Shown here in pieces: positions 29,701 through 38,047 of a DNA stretch of 50,468 bases (position 1 is its first letter; every line of letters begins with the position of its first letter). The notes under the pieces were generated by a model. That model did no database searches. It was not told where the DNA came from and worked only from the letters and a program-made list of their open reading frames with translations. The stretch covers positions 1 to 50,468 of the forward strand of contig NZ_JTAM01000078.1 in the NCBI RefSeq assembly GCF_000812565.1, given 5' to 3'. The position numbers and the translations under genes were made by a program. The stretch comes from Flammeovirga sp. OC4 (GTDB lineage Bacteria > Bacteroidota > Bacteroidia > Cytophagales > Flammeovirgaceae).

Positions 29701-30728
29701 TTTATCAAACAAAAAATCAAAACCGAGGAGGAACAGGTATTGGTTTGGCACTTGTGGCTGAGTTTGTAGAATTGCATTATGGTAGTATCAGTGTTGAGAG
29801 TGATGGGCACAAAGGGACTACATTCACCATCGATTTACCTTTAGGAATGGAACATTTACCATTGGAACAAATTGTACAGGATGAAGTGGATCTTATTTCA
29901 ACTCCAATTCGAGATGATTTAGATCAAAAAGTAGCCTCTTATAAACTGACTCTTGATGATGAAAAGTCATTGGTGCTCATTGTTGATGACAATAAAGATA
30001 TTGTGGATTTATTACGAATGTCTTTAAAAGATAAATTCAATTTGATCATTGCAGAAAATGGTCAAGACGCCTTACAAAAGGCCATTCGTATTGTACCTCA
30101 ACTTATCATTTCTGATGTGATGATGCCGGTTATGGATGGTATTTCATTTACAGAAGAAATAAAGAAAAACCCTAAAACAGATAAAATTCCAATCATATTA
30201 TTAACCGCAAAATCATTAACTACTCAAAAAATTGAAGGTTTGAATGCCGGTGCAGATATTTATCTGACGAAGCCAGTAGAGATTGAAGAGTTGACGACGT
30301 ATGCTTTTAAGTTAATAGCAAAAGGAAAAACTTTAAGTGCGTCTAAAAGTGATTTAGTTGGTGATGAAGGAGTGAACCCAATGAATAATGAGGATACTAT
30401 TTTTGTCAATAAGGTCATTGATTTCATTGAGTCTAACTTGAGTAATGAGGATTTATCTGTAGAAATGATAGCGGATGAAATGTCCATTAGTGCCAAACAT
30501 CTTACCCGTAAATTGAAAGCGATTACTCAGCAAACGCCAAAAGATATTATCAAAAAATACCGCCTGAAAAAAGCTTCTATTTTATTACAGAACAAAGAAG
30601 GAAATATTACTGATATTGTTGACCAAACGGGTTTTTCAAGCCTTTCTTATTTCTCAAGAGTGTTTAAATCAGAGTTTAAGATGTCTCCAAAGAAATATCA
30701 GGAAAAGTATCAAAAAGCTAATTCTTAG
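26730..30728 (+). CDS. Hybrid two-component system sensor/regulator (HTCS) of the galactan locus
   Basis: A 1332-residue one-protein signalling system. A signal peptide (1-18) precedes a two-propeller sensor with repeated GLxRYDG, WIGT and GLNYL blocks (about 20-650). A Y_Y_Y domain follows (about 690-765, FAYRLNGFDENWHTVPKGEN), then a membrane segment (about 768-790). The HisKA carries phospho-His H825 in NISHELRTP. The HATPase has NLLSNAFKFT (from about 938), DSGIGIP and GGTGIGLAL. The receiver has DD at 1086-1087 and phospho-acceptor D1129 in ISDVMMPVMDG. A C-terminal AraC-type helix-turn-helix (about 1230-1330) completes it. Such proteins bind oligosaccharides in the periplasm and switch on the adjacent polysaccharide locus. 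It is directly upstream of GH2 and susC, whose leaders share a candidate binding site. Confidence 0.96.
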   Translation: MKYTLLTYFLICCQFTFAQELYFSTMSMRDGLPSNIISDVTQDKYGFTWVATRNGLVRYDGNEYLYFKKNNNQHSLSDNELTEVLSTDKYIWVGSWNGLNRVNVQTLEVERIDLPDTKIRTIENGRNGTIWIGTSQGIIKYNDEETVVFDDKNGLSHKMVRSIYKDKNGNLWVGTNDGLNYLKEGSSKFETIQLIKNKSKNTLVLSIQPDQFSNNLWIGTEMGLFAIDKETFAINECANINQSISNKVIKNIFQDNNATLYLGTDFGLNLYSIKTKTCLRYFHDAQKPYSISNNIINSIYKGKNEELWLATLNGISILNSKEALYNVYELSYQIDDKRTGYQVKSMIVDRNNHLWLATSNGVIRINLKTQKQTHFTVKSPHQHQILMNNTYSILEDRKGNIWIGTVAGINIWHPKQQRMTNITVDNHPELLSNYVGNILESDSGDIWVNTWEGGIFKLKDGILGLEKNQQFEQIKNKRLDSEKFIFVNDKIFTASYNKVFEVDPKTLTTLELPDINKHIENQEVFTLYSSRNNLWIGSSSGLIQYDIHTNEITDHLLKIQKNDNIVSITEDEEGNIWSITNLSIIKYDPLKKISIAYPLSYNLPIKNFNFSCVTKNNNEIYFGGNNGYITFKPDELKEYQNRSSLYLTGLKINNQKVEPRKEIDGRVILKDNFSFTKSVKLNYEERFFTINFTDLNFNNSIKNLFAYRLNGFDENWHTVPKGENQAIFSNVSPGKYTFELKLVDPYGETVTEAVPLGITIERPFLLQNVFIAIYIFLIIGFFYVGFRIYTNRLKLKNKLQISEIRADHAEELDRTKEAYFTNISHELRTPISLILPPLQQIRAKVALDKDSVSLLEIAEKNADRLKKLVNQILDFNKMQNEKLSLKFSKTEAKDFCENVVHLFSHQAIQKNINYQFTSTFESLELWIDKEKMETILFNLLSNAFKFTDDKGEIKVHLSTCTFKGNEGLRILIQDSGIGIPEKDQQHIFERFYQTKNQNRGGTGIGLALVAEFVELHYGSISVESDGHKGTTFTIDLPLGMEHLPLEQIVQDEVDLISTPIRDDLDQKVASYKLTLDDEKSLVLIVDDNKDIVDLLRMSLKDKFNLIIAENGQDALQKAIRIVPQLIISDVMMPVMDGISFTEEIKKNPKTDKIPIILLTAKSLTTQKIEGLNAGADIYLTKPVEIEELTTYAFKLIAKGKTLSASKSDLVGDEGVNPMNNEDTIFVNKVIDFIESNLSNEDLSVEMIADEMSISAKHLTRKLKAITQQTPKDIIKKYRLKKASILLQNKEGNITDIVDQTGFSSLSYFSRVFKSEFKMSPKKYQEKYQKANS

Positions 30729-30765
30729 AGGTCTCTTTTCACCTTGAATACTCAAAATGTCAATT

Positions 30766-30802
30766 TTTTGTCCTATAAGTGCAACACTTATCAGGTGTCA
30801 AA
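30766..30802 (+). promoter_or_regulatory. Candidate HTCS operator upstream of GH2
   Basis: TTTTGTCC, 8 bases, CAAC, 7 bases, AGGTGTCAAA. The same blocks in the same order occur upstream of susC at 33378-33410. Within it ATAAGTG-CAA-CACTTAT forms a perfect inverted repeat. A -7-like CAACTTTG follows at 30807-30814 and the gene begins at 30838. Confidence 0.55.
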
Positions 30803-30837
30803 TGATCAACTTTGATTATTGAAAATAACAAGATGAA

Positions 30838-33288
30838 ATGATGAAGAGATTTACTATTATTCTTGCCTTTTTAATAGCAAATATCAGTTATGGGCAAAGA
30901 ATGGAAACATTACTAAAAGAAAATTGGCGATTCAGTAAAGGTGATTTTGCCACAGCTAAAAATGTAAACTTCAATGATTCACAATGGGAAAAAGTAGTTG
31001 TTCCACATGATTGGGCGATCAAAGGACCATTTGATAAAAAACATGATGCTCAGCGTGTCGCTATCCTTCAAGATGGAGAACAAATACCCACTGAAAAGTC
31101 TGGTAGAACGGGGGCATTACCTTATATGGGAACTGCTTGGTATCGTCTGAAATTTGACACACCTAAAAGAAAAAATCAGGAAAAAGTATTGATTCATTTT
31201 GATGGTGCTATGTCAGAAGCTAAGGTTTATGTCAATGGTAATTATGTAGGTGAACACCCTTATGGTTATGGTTATTTTTATTTTGACATCACTTCTTTTT
31301 TAAAAGAAGAGGGGCAGAATACTTTGGCAGTTCGTTTACACAATGAACCGAAATCATCAAGATGGTACCCTGGTGCAGGAATTTATAGAAATGTAAAATT
31401 GATAACCAAGCAACCTAATGCTATAAAGCGTTGGGGCAATACCATAACTACTCCGATTATCACTTCTGAAAAAGCAAAAGTTGCCGTAAGAACGAAGACG
31501 ATTGGTAATGTTGAAGAAGTGAAAACAACAATTAAGACGTTAGATGGAATTATAATTAGTACTTCCTCTTCCAATGCGTCATTTGGTAATGAATTTGAGA
31601 ATACATTGGCTGTAGTACAACCTGAATTATGGAGCCCTGAACATCCTTATTTATATCAAATGATAACGACCACATTTGTTGATGGAATACAGACCGATGA
31701 AATTGTTGAAAAGTTTGGTATTCGATCTATCTCATTTACTGCAGAAAAAGGGTTTGAATTGAATGGTGAGAAAAGAAAAATAAAAGGTGTTTGTCTTCAT
31801 CATGACTTAGGTCCATTAGGTGTGGCCATCAATAGATCTGCTTTAAAAAGACAATTGGTAATGATGAAGGAAATGGGAGCTGATGCCATTCGAACAGCCC
31901 ATAATATGCCTTCTATTGAGCAATTGGAACTTTGTGATGAGTTAGGGTTAATGGTGGTAGCAGAAAGTTTTGATGAATGGAAAAAAGCAAAAGTAGACAA
32001 TGGTTACCATCGTTTCTTTGACGAATGGGCTAAAATTGATGTTCAACATTTAGTGCGAGCAACAAAAAATCACCCTTCTATTATTATGTGGAGTTCAGGA
32101 AATGAGGTGCCTGACCAATGGGGATCTGACGGTGTGAAACGAGCAAAGTGGTTACAAGATATTTTCCATAAAGAAGACCCAACTCGACCTGTAACTGTAG
32201 GGATGGATCAAGTTCAAGCTGTAATGGAAAACGGATTTGGTGCCATTATGGATATTCCGGGATTAAATTATAGAACGCATCTTTATCAAGAAGCATATAG
32301 AACTTTCCCACAAGGGTTTGTTTTAGGTTCAGAAACAGCTTCAACAGTAAGCTCTAGAGGTGTTTATCATTTTCCTGTAAAAGAATATAAAGTTAAAAAA
32401 CACGATGACTTCCAAAGTTCATCTTATGATATGGAGGCTTGCCCTTGGTCAAATTTACCTGAAGATGATTTTATCTTACAAGATGATTTTGAATGGGTGT
32501 TGGGTGAGTTTGTTTGGACAGGTTTTGATTATCTAGGCGAACCTTCTCCTTACAATGAAGAATGGCCTTCAAGAAGTTCTTATTTTGGTATTTGTGATTT
32601 AGCAGGTATCCCAAAAGATAGATTCTATTTATACAAAAGTCGTTGGAATACTCAAGAAGAGACTTTACACATTTTACCACATTGGAATTGGGAAGGAAGA
32701 GAAGGTGAAGTGACTCCGGTATATGTGTATACAAATTATGATAAAGCAGAGTTATTTATAAATGGTGTAAGCCAAGGAGTTCGTATTAAAGATAAAACCA
32801 AACGTTTAGATCGCTATCGTTTAAGATGGATGGATACTACATATGAGGCGGGTGTAGTGAAAGTTGTAGCATACAATAATGAAGGTGAAGAAGTGGCTTC
32901 AAAGGAAATTAGAACAGCAGGCAAACCTCATCATTTAGTATTAGAAGCAGACCGACCAACAATTTATGCAGATGGGGAAGACTTGAGTTTTGTCACTGTA
33001 ACTGTAGTTGATAAAAATGGAAATCCTTGCCCAACAGCAAATCTACAACTGGACTTTGAAGTAAAAGGAAACTCAACTTTTAAAGCAGTTTGTAATGGAG
33101 ATGCTACCTCTTTAGAAATGTTCCATAAGCCTACAATGAAAACTTTCAATGGTAAGTTGGTGGCTATTGTTCAATCTTCAATGACTTCAGGAAATGCTGA
33201 ATTGATTGTCAGAGGAAAAGGAATTAAATCAGGAACAATTAAGATAAAGTCAATCGATAAAAAAGCAGATAATCTGACGGGTAAATAA
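30838..33288 (+). CDS. Glycoside hydrolase family 2 beta-galactosidase
   Basis: An 816-residue exported enzyme: signal peptide 1-19 (ends SYG, then QRMETLL), GH2 sugar-binding jelly roll (about 25-190, including VVVPHDWAIKGPF and GTAWYRLKF), Ig-like domain, and the TIM barrel (from about 300). The acid/base is E423 in MWSSGNEVP and the nucleophile is E499 in LGSETAS. A DUF4982-like domain and a last Ig-like domain (about 700-800) follow. GH2 members with this layout act as beta-galactosidases in many Bacteroidota loci. Here it would release galactose from galacto-oligosaccharides in the periplasm. The start is ATG at 30838 (second ATG at 30841 equally possible). It has its own leader with the candidate HTCS site. 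Confidence 0.93.
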   Translation: MMKRFTIILAFLIANISYGQRMETLLKENWRFSKGDFATAKNVNFNDSQWEKVVVPHDWAIKGPFDKKHDAQRVAILQDGEQIPTEKSGRTGALPYMGTAWYRLKFDTPKRKNQEKVLIHFDGAMSEAKVYVNGNYVGEHPYGYGYFYFDITSFLKEEGQNTLAVRLHNEPKSSRWYPGAGIYRNVKLITKQPNAIKRWGNTITTPIITSEKAKVAVRTKTIGNVEEVKTTIKTLDGIIISTSSSNASFGNEFENTLAVVQPELWSPEHPYLYQMITTTFVDGIQTDEIVEKFGIRSISFTAEKGFELNGEKRKIKGVCLHHDLGPLGVAINRSALKRQLVMMKEMGADAIRTAHNMPSIEQLELCDELGLMVVAESFDEWKKAKVDNGYHRFFDEWAKIDVQHLVRATKNHPSIIMWSSGNEVPDQWGSDGVKRAKWLQDIFHKEDPTRPVTVGMDQVQAVMENGFGAIMDIPGLNYRTHLYQEAYRTFPQGFVLGSETASTVSSRGVYHFPVKEYKVKKHDDFQSSSYDMEACPWSNLPEDDFILQDDFEWVLGEFVWTGFDYLGEPSPYNEEWPSRSSYFGICDLAGIPKDRFYLYKSRWNTQEETLHILPHWNWEGREGEVTPVYVYTNYDKAELFINGVSQGVRIKDKTKRLDRYRLRWMDTTYEAGVVKVVAYNNEGEEVASKEIRTAGKPHHLVLEADRPTIYADGEDLSFVTVTVVDKNGNPCPTANLQLDFEVKGNSTFKAVCNGDATSLEMFHKPTMKTFNGKLVAIVQSSMTSGNAELIVRGKGIKSGTIKIKSIDKKADNLTGK

Positions 33289-33297
33289 AAAAATAAA

Positions 33298-33337
33298 GCA
33301 TCATCAATAGTCGTCATTTTAATGGTATTGGTGATGC
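33298..33337 (+). terminator. Hairpin between GH2 and susC
   Basis: GCATCATCAATA 33298-33309 pairs with TATTGGTGATGC 33326-33337 (one T-G pair). The following T tract is short. It probably ends the GH2 transcript, so susC starts from its own promoter. Confidence 0.6.
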
Positions 33338-33374
33338 TTAACTTTGAAAAACCTCTCTATTTAAGCTGAAAAGG

Positions 33375-33414
33375 CACTTTTGTCCGAAAATTACAACTTT
33401 AGGTGTCAAAAGTG
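33375..33414 (+). promoter_or_regulatory. Candidate HTCS operator upstream of susC
   Basis: TTTTGTCC 33378-33385, 8 bases, CAAC, 3 bases, AGGTGTCAAA 33401-33410, matching the GH2 leader site. The outer arms CACTTTTG 33375-33382 and CAAAAGTG 33407-33414 form a perfect inverted repeat. Confidence 0.6.
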
Positions 33415-33439
33415 AAAGCGTAAAAATGACTGTTAAACC

Positions 33440-33447
33440 TAAGTTTG
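33440..33447 (+). promoter_or_regulatory. -7 element of the susC promoter
   Basis: TAAGTTTG matches TAnnTTTG; it lies 25 bases after the operator arms and 34 before the ATG at 33482. There is no -33 TTTG at the expected place, as expected for an activator-dependent promoter. Confidence 0.5.
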
Positions 33448-33481
33448 TTGCATACAATTATTGCAACGAGAATACAATGAA

Positions 33482-36400
33482 ATGAAAAGATTACTATTAC
33501 TATTTAGTTGTGTATTTATTATACAATTCTCAATCAATGCACAATCTATTATCTCAGGACGTATTGTAGATAATACTCAAATGGGAATTCCTGGCGTCTC
33601 TATTTTAGAGAAGGGAACAACCAATGGATCAATCTCCAATTTTGATGGAGAATTCCAACTTCAAGTCAAAAGTAACGAATCTGTTCTCATCATATCCTAT
33701 TTAGGTTATGTCACTCAAGAGGTAAAGGTAGGTACTTCCAAAGAATTAAATATTCAATTGGAAGAAGACCTGAAAGCCTTAGAAGAAGTGGTGGTTATTG
33801 GGTATGGAGAAGTTGAAAAGTCAGATGTGACTGGTTCGGTCTCTACCCTTGGAGAAAAAGAATTTATACAAGGAGTAACGACTAACCCTCAAGATTTATT
33901 GACGGGTAAAATAGCCGGGGTAAACATCACTAGAAACAGTGGAGCTCCAGGTGCTGGGTCAACGATTCGTATTCGTGGAGGTTCATCATTAGGTGGCGCT
34001 ACCAATGACCCGCTTATCGTTATTGACGGTTTTCCTGTTGATGATGGAGATGTGGCAGGGTTATCAAATCCACTAAGTACATTGAACCCAAATGATATAG
34101 AATCATTCTCGGTTCTAAAAGATGCCTCAGCAACGGCTATCTATGGTTCAAGAGCATCTAATGGTGTGATTTTAATTACAACCAAAAAGGCGAATTCAAA
34201 TCAGATGAAAGTCAATTTTGACAACATCGTTTCTGTAAGCACACCTACCAAATTTGTAAACACTCTTACTGGTGATGAGTACAGAGATCTAATTACTGAA
34301 TTACATGAAGGTGGATTTAGTGGTATTGATGAAAGAGCCATTAGAAAATTAGGTGATGCCAATACGAATTGGCAAGATGAAATCTTTAGCAATGCGGTGT
34401 CTTATACAACGAACTTAAGTGTATCAGGGAAAGTGAAAAATGTTCCTTACAGGGTTTCTTATGGATTTAATGATGAAAACGGTATTCTGAAAACAACTAA
34501 TACCAATAGACATACATTGTCAGTGAATGTAAACCCTACCTTCTTCAAAGATCACTTATCTGTAAATGTTAATGCAAAAGGAACAACCGCAAATACTAAT
34601 TTCGGAGAAACGTCAGCGATTGGTAATGCCATAAGATTTGATCCTACTCAACCTGTATATGCAGATAGTGAAAAATATAGAGGATATTTTGCTTACACAC
34701 AGGACGTATTAGAAGATGGAAGTATAGACCCGAATGGAGCCCCAAACACTTTTGTTTCAAACCCAGTTGCTATGCTTGATCTTACAGACAATAGAGCTAG
34801 TGTCAATAGATTTGTGGGTAATGCCCAACTAGATTATAAGCTTCACTTTTTAGAAGATTTACATGCTAATCTAAATGTAGGTATCGATAGAACAAGTACT
34901 GTAGGTCATGATAATGTATTGCCAGGCGCTTCATGGACTATGGGAAATAATGTTGCCGGTGACCAGGGAGGGTCAAGATCAAATTATACTACTGATACAG
35001 AATCTACTTTACTAGAGTTCTTCTTGAACTACAAAAAGTCATTAGGCAAGCACAACATTGATCTGATTGGTGGTTATTCTTGGCAGAGATGGTTGAGAGT
35101 AGGAAATAACTATAGCAGAAACTATGATGAGACTTTAGTTTATAACGATAATGGCTGGGCCAACGAGAATTACTTAATTTCCTTTTATGGTCGTATGATT
35201 TATTCCTTTGATAAACGCTATGTTCTAACAGCCACTTTAAGAAATGATGGATCTTCTCGTTTCGCAAAAGGAAATCAATGGGGATTGTTCCCTTCTTTAG
35301 CCTTTGCTTGGAATGTACATAATGAAAGTTTCTTAGCTGACGTGGATCAAATCAGCACATTGAAATTAAGATTGGGATATGGTATCACTGGTCAACAAGG
35401 ATTGAATGTCGGAGATCCATATTATCCAGCAATTCCTAATTATAGAAGAAGTATAGAAGGAGCTTATTACCAATTTGGTAATGAATACTACCATACATTA
35501 CGACCTTCAGCTTATGATTCTAATTTAAAATGGGAAGAAACAACTACTTATAACATAGGTTTAGATTTCGGTTTATGGGATGATAAATTATCAGGTTCAT
35601 TAGAAGGATATACCAGAACAACGAATGATTTATTAAATAGAATTCCAATTGCTGATGGTTCCAACTTCTCCAATTATCTAGTAACAAATGTGGGCTCAAT
35701 GGAAATTAAAGGTATTGAATTTTCATTGACCGGTAGAGTCATCACTAAAAAGGATTTTACGTGGTCTGTAGGAGGTAACATTACTTATAACCATAGAGAA
35801 ATTACAAAACTGAATAAAGTAAATGACCCGAACTCATTGGGTGTTCCAACAGGTGCAATTGGTGGACAAGGTAACTTAGTACAAATTCATTCTGTAGGAT
35901 ATGCACCGAATTCATTCTTCGTATACCAGCAGATTTATGATACAGATGGAAAGCCAATCGAAGGACTTTATGTCAACCGATCAGGTGAAAATGGAGAGGT
36001 GATCAGTAATGAGTTTAATAAATACCGATTTGGAAATCCTAACCCCGATGTACTGATTGGTATCAATACTCGATTGAATTATAAGAAATTTGATTTTTCA
36101 ATGTCAGGTCGTTTAAGTCTTGGTAATTATGTATATAATTATGGGTTAGCATCTAATTCATTAAGCAGTTTATACTATCAAACCGCTAATGGTTATTTCT
36201 CTAACATTAGGCCAGAAGCTTTGGATATTGGTTTTATTAACCCTCAGTATTGGTCTGATATTTATGTTCAAGATGCCTCTTTCTTCAGAATGGATAACAT
36301 CAGTATGGGGTATTCATTCAGTCAAATGTTCAATACCAAGTTAAGTGGAAGAGCAAGTTTCACAGTGAACAACGCATTTGTTATTACCAATTATGAAGGG

Positions 36401-36487
36401 GTAGACCCAGAAGTAGGAAATGGAATTGATGGAAGTGTATATCCAATTCCTAGAGTATATCAATTTGGCTTAAACTTAAACTTCTAA
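33482..36487 (+). CDS. SusC-family TonB-dependent outer-membrane transporter
   Basis: SusC proteins import oligosaccharides across the outer membrane with TonB energy, capped by SusD. From ATG at 33482 the protein is 1001 residues: signal peptide (MKRLLLLFSCVFIIQFSINA), carboxypeptidase-regulatory-like domain (ISGRIVDNTQMGIPGVSILE), the TonB-box-like EEVVVIGYG, plug domain (LLTGKIAGVNITRNSG, STIRIRGGSSL, ASATAIYGSRASNGVILITT) and a 22-strand barrel ending in aromatic FGLNLNF. An ATG at 33461 would add seven residues before the signal and is disfavoured. susD follows after 11 bases. Confidence 0.97.
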   Translation: MKRLLLLFSCVFIIQFSINAQSIISGRIVDNTQMGIPGVSILEKGTTNGSISNFDGEFQLQVKSNESVLIISYLGYVTQEVKVGTSKELNIQLEEDLKALEEVVVIGYGEVEKSDVTGSVSTLGEKEFIQGVTTNPQDLLTGKIAGVNITRNSGAPGAGSTIRIRGGSSLGGATNDPLIVIDGFPVDDGDVAGLSNPLSTLNPNDIESFSVLKDASATAIYGSRASNGVILITTKKANSNQMKVNFDNIVSVSTPTKFVNTLTGDEYRDLITELHEGGFSGIDERAIRKLGDANTNWQDEIFSNAVSYTTNLSVSGKVKNVPYRVSYGFNDENGILKTTNTNRHTLSVNVNPTFFKDHLSVNVNAKGTTANTNFGETSAIGNAIRFDPTQPVYADSEKYRGYFAYTQDVLEDGSIDPNGAPNTFVSNPVAMLDLTDNRASVNRFVGNAQLDYKLHFLEDLHANLNVGIDRTSTVGHDNVLPGASWTMGNNVAGDQGGSRSNYTTDTESTLLEFFLNYKKSLGKHNIDLIGGYSWQRWLRVGNNYSRNYDETLVYNDNGWANENYLISFYGRMIYSFDKRYVLTATLRNDGSSRFAKGNQWGLFPSLAFAWNVHNESFLADVDQISTLKLRLGYGITGQQGLNVGDPYYPAIPNYRRSIEGAYYQFGNEYYHTLRPSAYDSNLKWEETTTYNIGLDFGLWDDKLSGSLEGYTRTTNDLLNRIPIADGSNFSNYLVTNVGSMEIKGIEFSLTGRVITKKDFTWSVGGNITYNHREITKLNKVNDPNSLGVPTGAIGGQGNLVQIHSVGYAPNSFFVYQQIYDTDGKPIEGLYVNRSGENGEVISNEFNKYRFGNPNPDVLIGINTRLNYKKFDFSMSGRLSLGNYVYNYGLASNSLSSLYYQTANGYFSNIRPEALDIGFINPQYWSDIYVQDASFFRMDNISMGYSFSQMFNTKLSGRASFTVNNAFVITNYEGVDPEVGNGIDGSVYPIPRVYQFGLNLNF

Positions 36488-36498
36488 ACAAAACAGGT

Positions 36499-38037
36499 AT
36501 GAAATCGATATATAAATTAATTTTTGTAATAGGTCTATTTCAATTGACCTCATGTATAAATGATTTAAATGTTTCTCCAATTGACCCTAATGTTAGTGGA
36601 GGAGATAATGTGTATAACTCAGTAAAAGACTATAAAGAAGGGTTGGCGAAAATATATGCATCCATTGCATTAACAGGTCAGCAAGGGCCAAGCGGAATGC
36701 CCGATATTGAAGGGGATGAAGGCTTTTATAACTACTTACGTTTGTACTGGAACCTTCAAGAATTATCTACAGATGAAGCTGTAATATCTTGGAATGATCA
36801 AACTATCAAGGATTTTTGTTGGCATACATGGTCCGCAACAGATGTATTTTTAGGAGCGATGCACTCTAGAATTATGTATACGGTTGCCATCGCCAACGAA
36901 TATATTAGAGCCACTCAAAAAAGTGAAGAACCTGAGGTAAAACGCTTTGAAGCAGAAGCTAGATTTATAAGAGCATTAGCATATTCTCATGGTATGGATA
37001 TGTTTGGCCCAATGCCTTTTGTTACGGAAGCTAATTTACCAGGAGCATTTTTTCCAGAACGAATTACAAGAGAGGAATTATTCAGTTATGTAGAATCAGA
37101 ATTAATTGAAATTCAAGGTTTATTAGGTGAACCTCGTTTTGAATATGGTAGAGCAGATAAAGCAGTGGCTTCTATGCTGTTGGCCAAAATCTATTTGAAT
37201 GCAGAAGTTTATATCGGCGAAGCAAAATATACAGAGTGTTTAACGGCACTTCAAACAGTATTGAATGCGGGTTACTACATCCCTAATCAGTACATGAACA
37301 ATTTTGTAGCGGATAACCATACAAGCCCAGAAATGATTTTTCCTATGATTTATGATGGTATAAAAACACAATCATTTGGAGGAACAATGTATTTGGTTTT
37401 ATCACAAATTGGAGGATCGATGGATGCTCATGGGATGTTTGGTGTTCAGAATGCTTGGGCAGGGTTAAGAACCACAAAAGCATTAGTCCATAAATTTGAT
37501 CTTGATAATGATGTCAGAGCTTTGTTTTGGTCAGATGGTCAGAACTTAGAAATCAATGATGTTAATTTATTTACTGATGGATATGGTGTTACAAAATTTA
37601 GAAACCGAAAGTTGAATGGTGATATTTCAGATTCTAATCACGCTGAGCAAGTAGATACAGACTTTCCGATGTACCGTTTGGCAGATGTTTACTTAATGTA
37701 TGCAGAAGCGACCTTAAGAGGAGGTCAAGGAGGATCAGTCAGTCAAGCATTGGATATGGTCAATCAACTGAGAGGAAGAGCCAATGCCCCATTAATTTCA
37801 GCAGGAGAGTTGGATTTACCATTCCTATTAGATGAAAGAGCGAGAGAATTATTTTGGGAAGGACACCGTAGATCAGACTTGATTCGCTTTGGACAGTTTA
37901 CAGATGGCTCTTACAATTGGCCATGGAAAGGAAAATCTTTTGAAGGACGTTCAACTCCTGCTTACAGAAACATTTTCCCTGTACCAGCACAGCAATTAAT
38001 TGCTAATCCTAATCTTAAACAAAATCCTGGCTATTAA
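36499..38037 (+). CDS. SusD/RagB-family surface glycan-binding lipoprotein
   Basis: A 512-residue lipoprotein (lipobox LTSC, Cys at about 19) that forms the lid of the SusC transporter and binds the oligosaccharide. TPR-like helices and SusD blocks are present: RFEAEARFIRALAYSHGMDMFGPMPF, YGRADKAVASMLLAKIYLNAEVY, FPMYRLADVYLMYAEATLRGG and the C-terminal DERARELFWEGHRRSDLIRFGQF. It ends with the typical IFPVPAQQLIANPNLKQNPGY. The position directly behind susC confirms pairing. The next gene starts 10 bases after its stop. Confidence 0.97.
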   Translation: MKSIYKLIFVIGLFQLTSCINDLNVSPIDPNVSGGDNVYNSVKDYKEGLAKIYASIALTGQQGPSGMPDIEGDEGFYNYLRLYWNLQELSTDEAVISWNDQTIKDFCWHTWSATDVFLGAMHSRIMYTVAIANEYIRATQKSEEPEVKRFEAEARFIRALAYSHGMDMFGPMPFVTEANLPGAFFPERITREELFSYVESELIEIQGLLGEPRFEYGRADKAVASMLLAKIYLNAEVYIGEAKYTECLTALQTVLNAGYYIPNQYMNNFVADNHTSPEMIFPMIYDGIKTQSFGGTMYLVLSQIGGSMDAHGMFGVQNAWAGLRTTKALVHKFDLDNDVRALFWSDGQNLEINDVNLFTDGYGVTKFRNRKLNGDISDSNHAEQVDTDFPMYRLADVYLMYAEATLRGGQGGSVSQALDMVNQLRGRANAPLISAGELDLPFLLDERARELFWEGHRRSDLIRFGQFTDGSYNWPWKGKSFEGRSTPAYRNIFPVPAQQLIANPNLKQNPGY

Positions 38038-38047
38038 TACTACACTC

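Noticed and set aside
30774-30791. Perfect inverted repeat ATAAGTG-CAA-CACTTAT read as a terminator of the HTCS gene
   Set aside because: There is no T-run on either side and it lies inside the block shared with the susC leader, so an operator role fits better.
33461-33481. Upstream ATG for susC
   Set aside because: It places seven charged residues (MQREYNE) before the signal peptide; the ATG at 33482 starts the signal directly.
38000-38047. Longer start for the SusE/F-like gene overlapping susD
   Set aside because: The lipoprotein signal begins at the ATG at 38048, and the longer form would hide it inside the protein.
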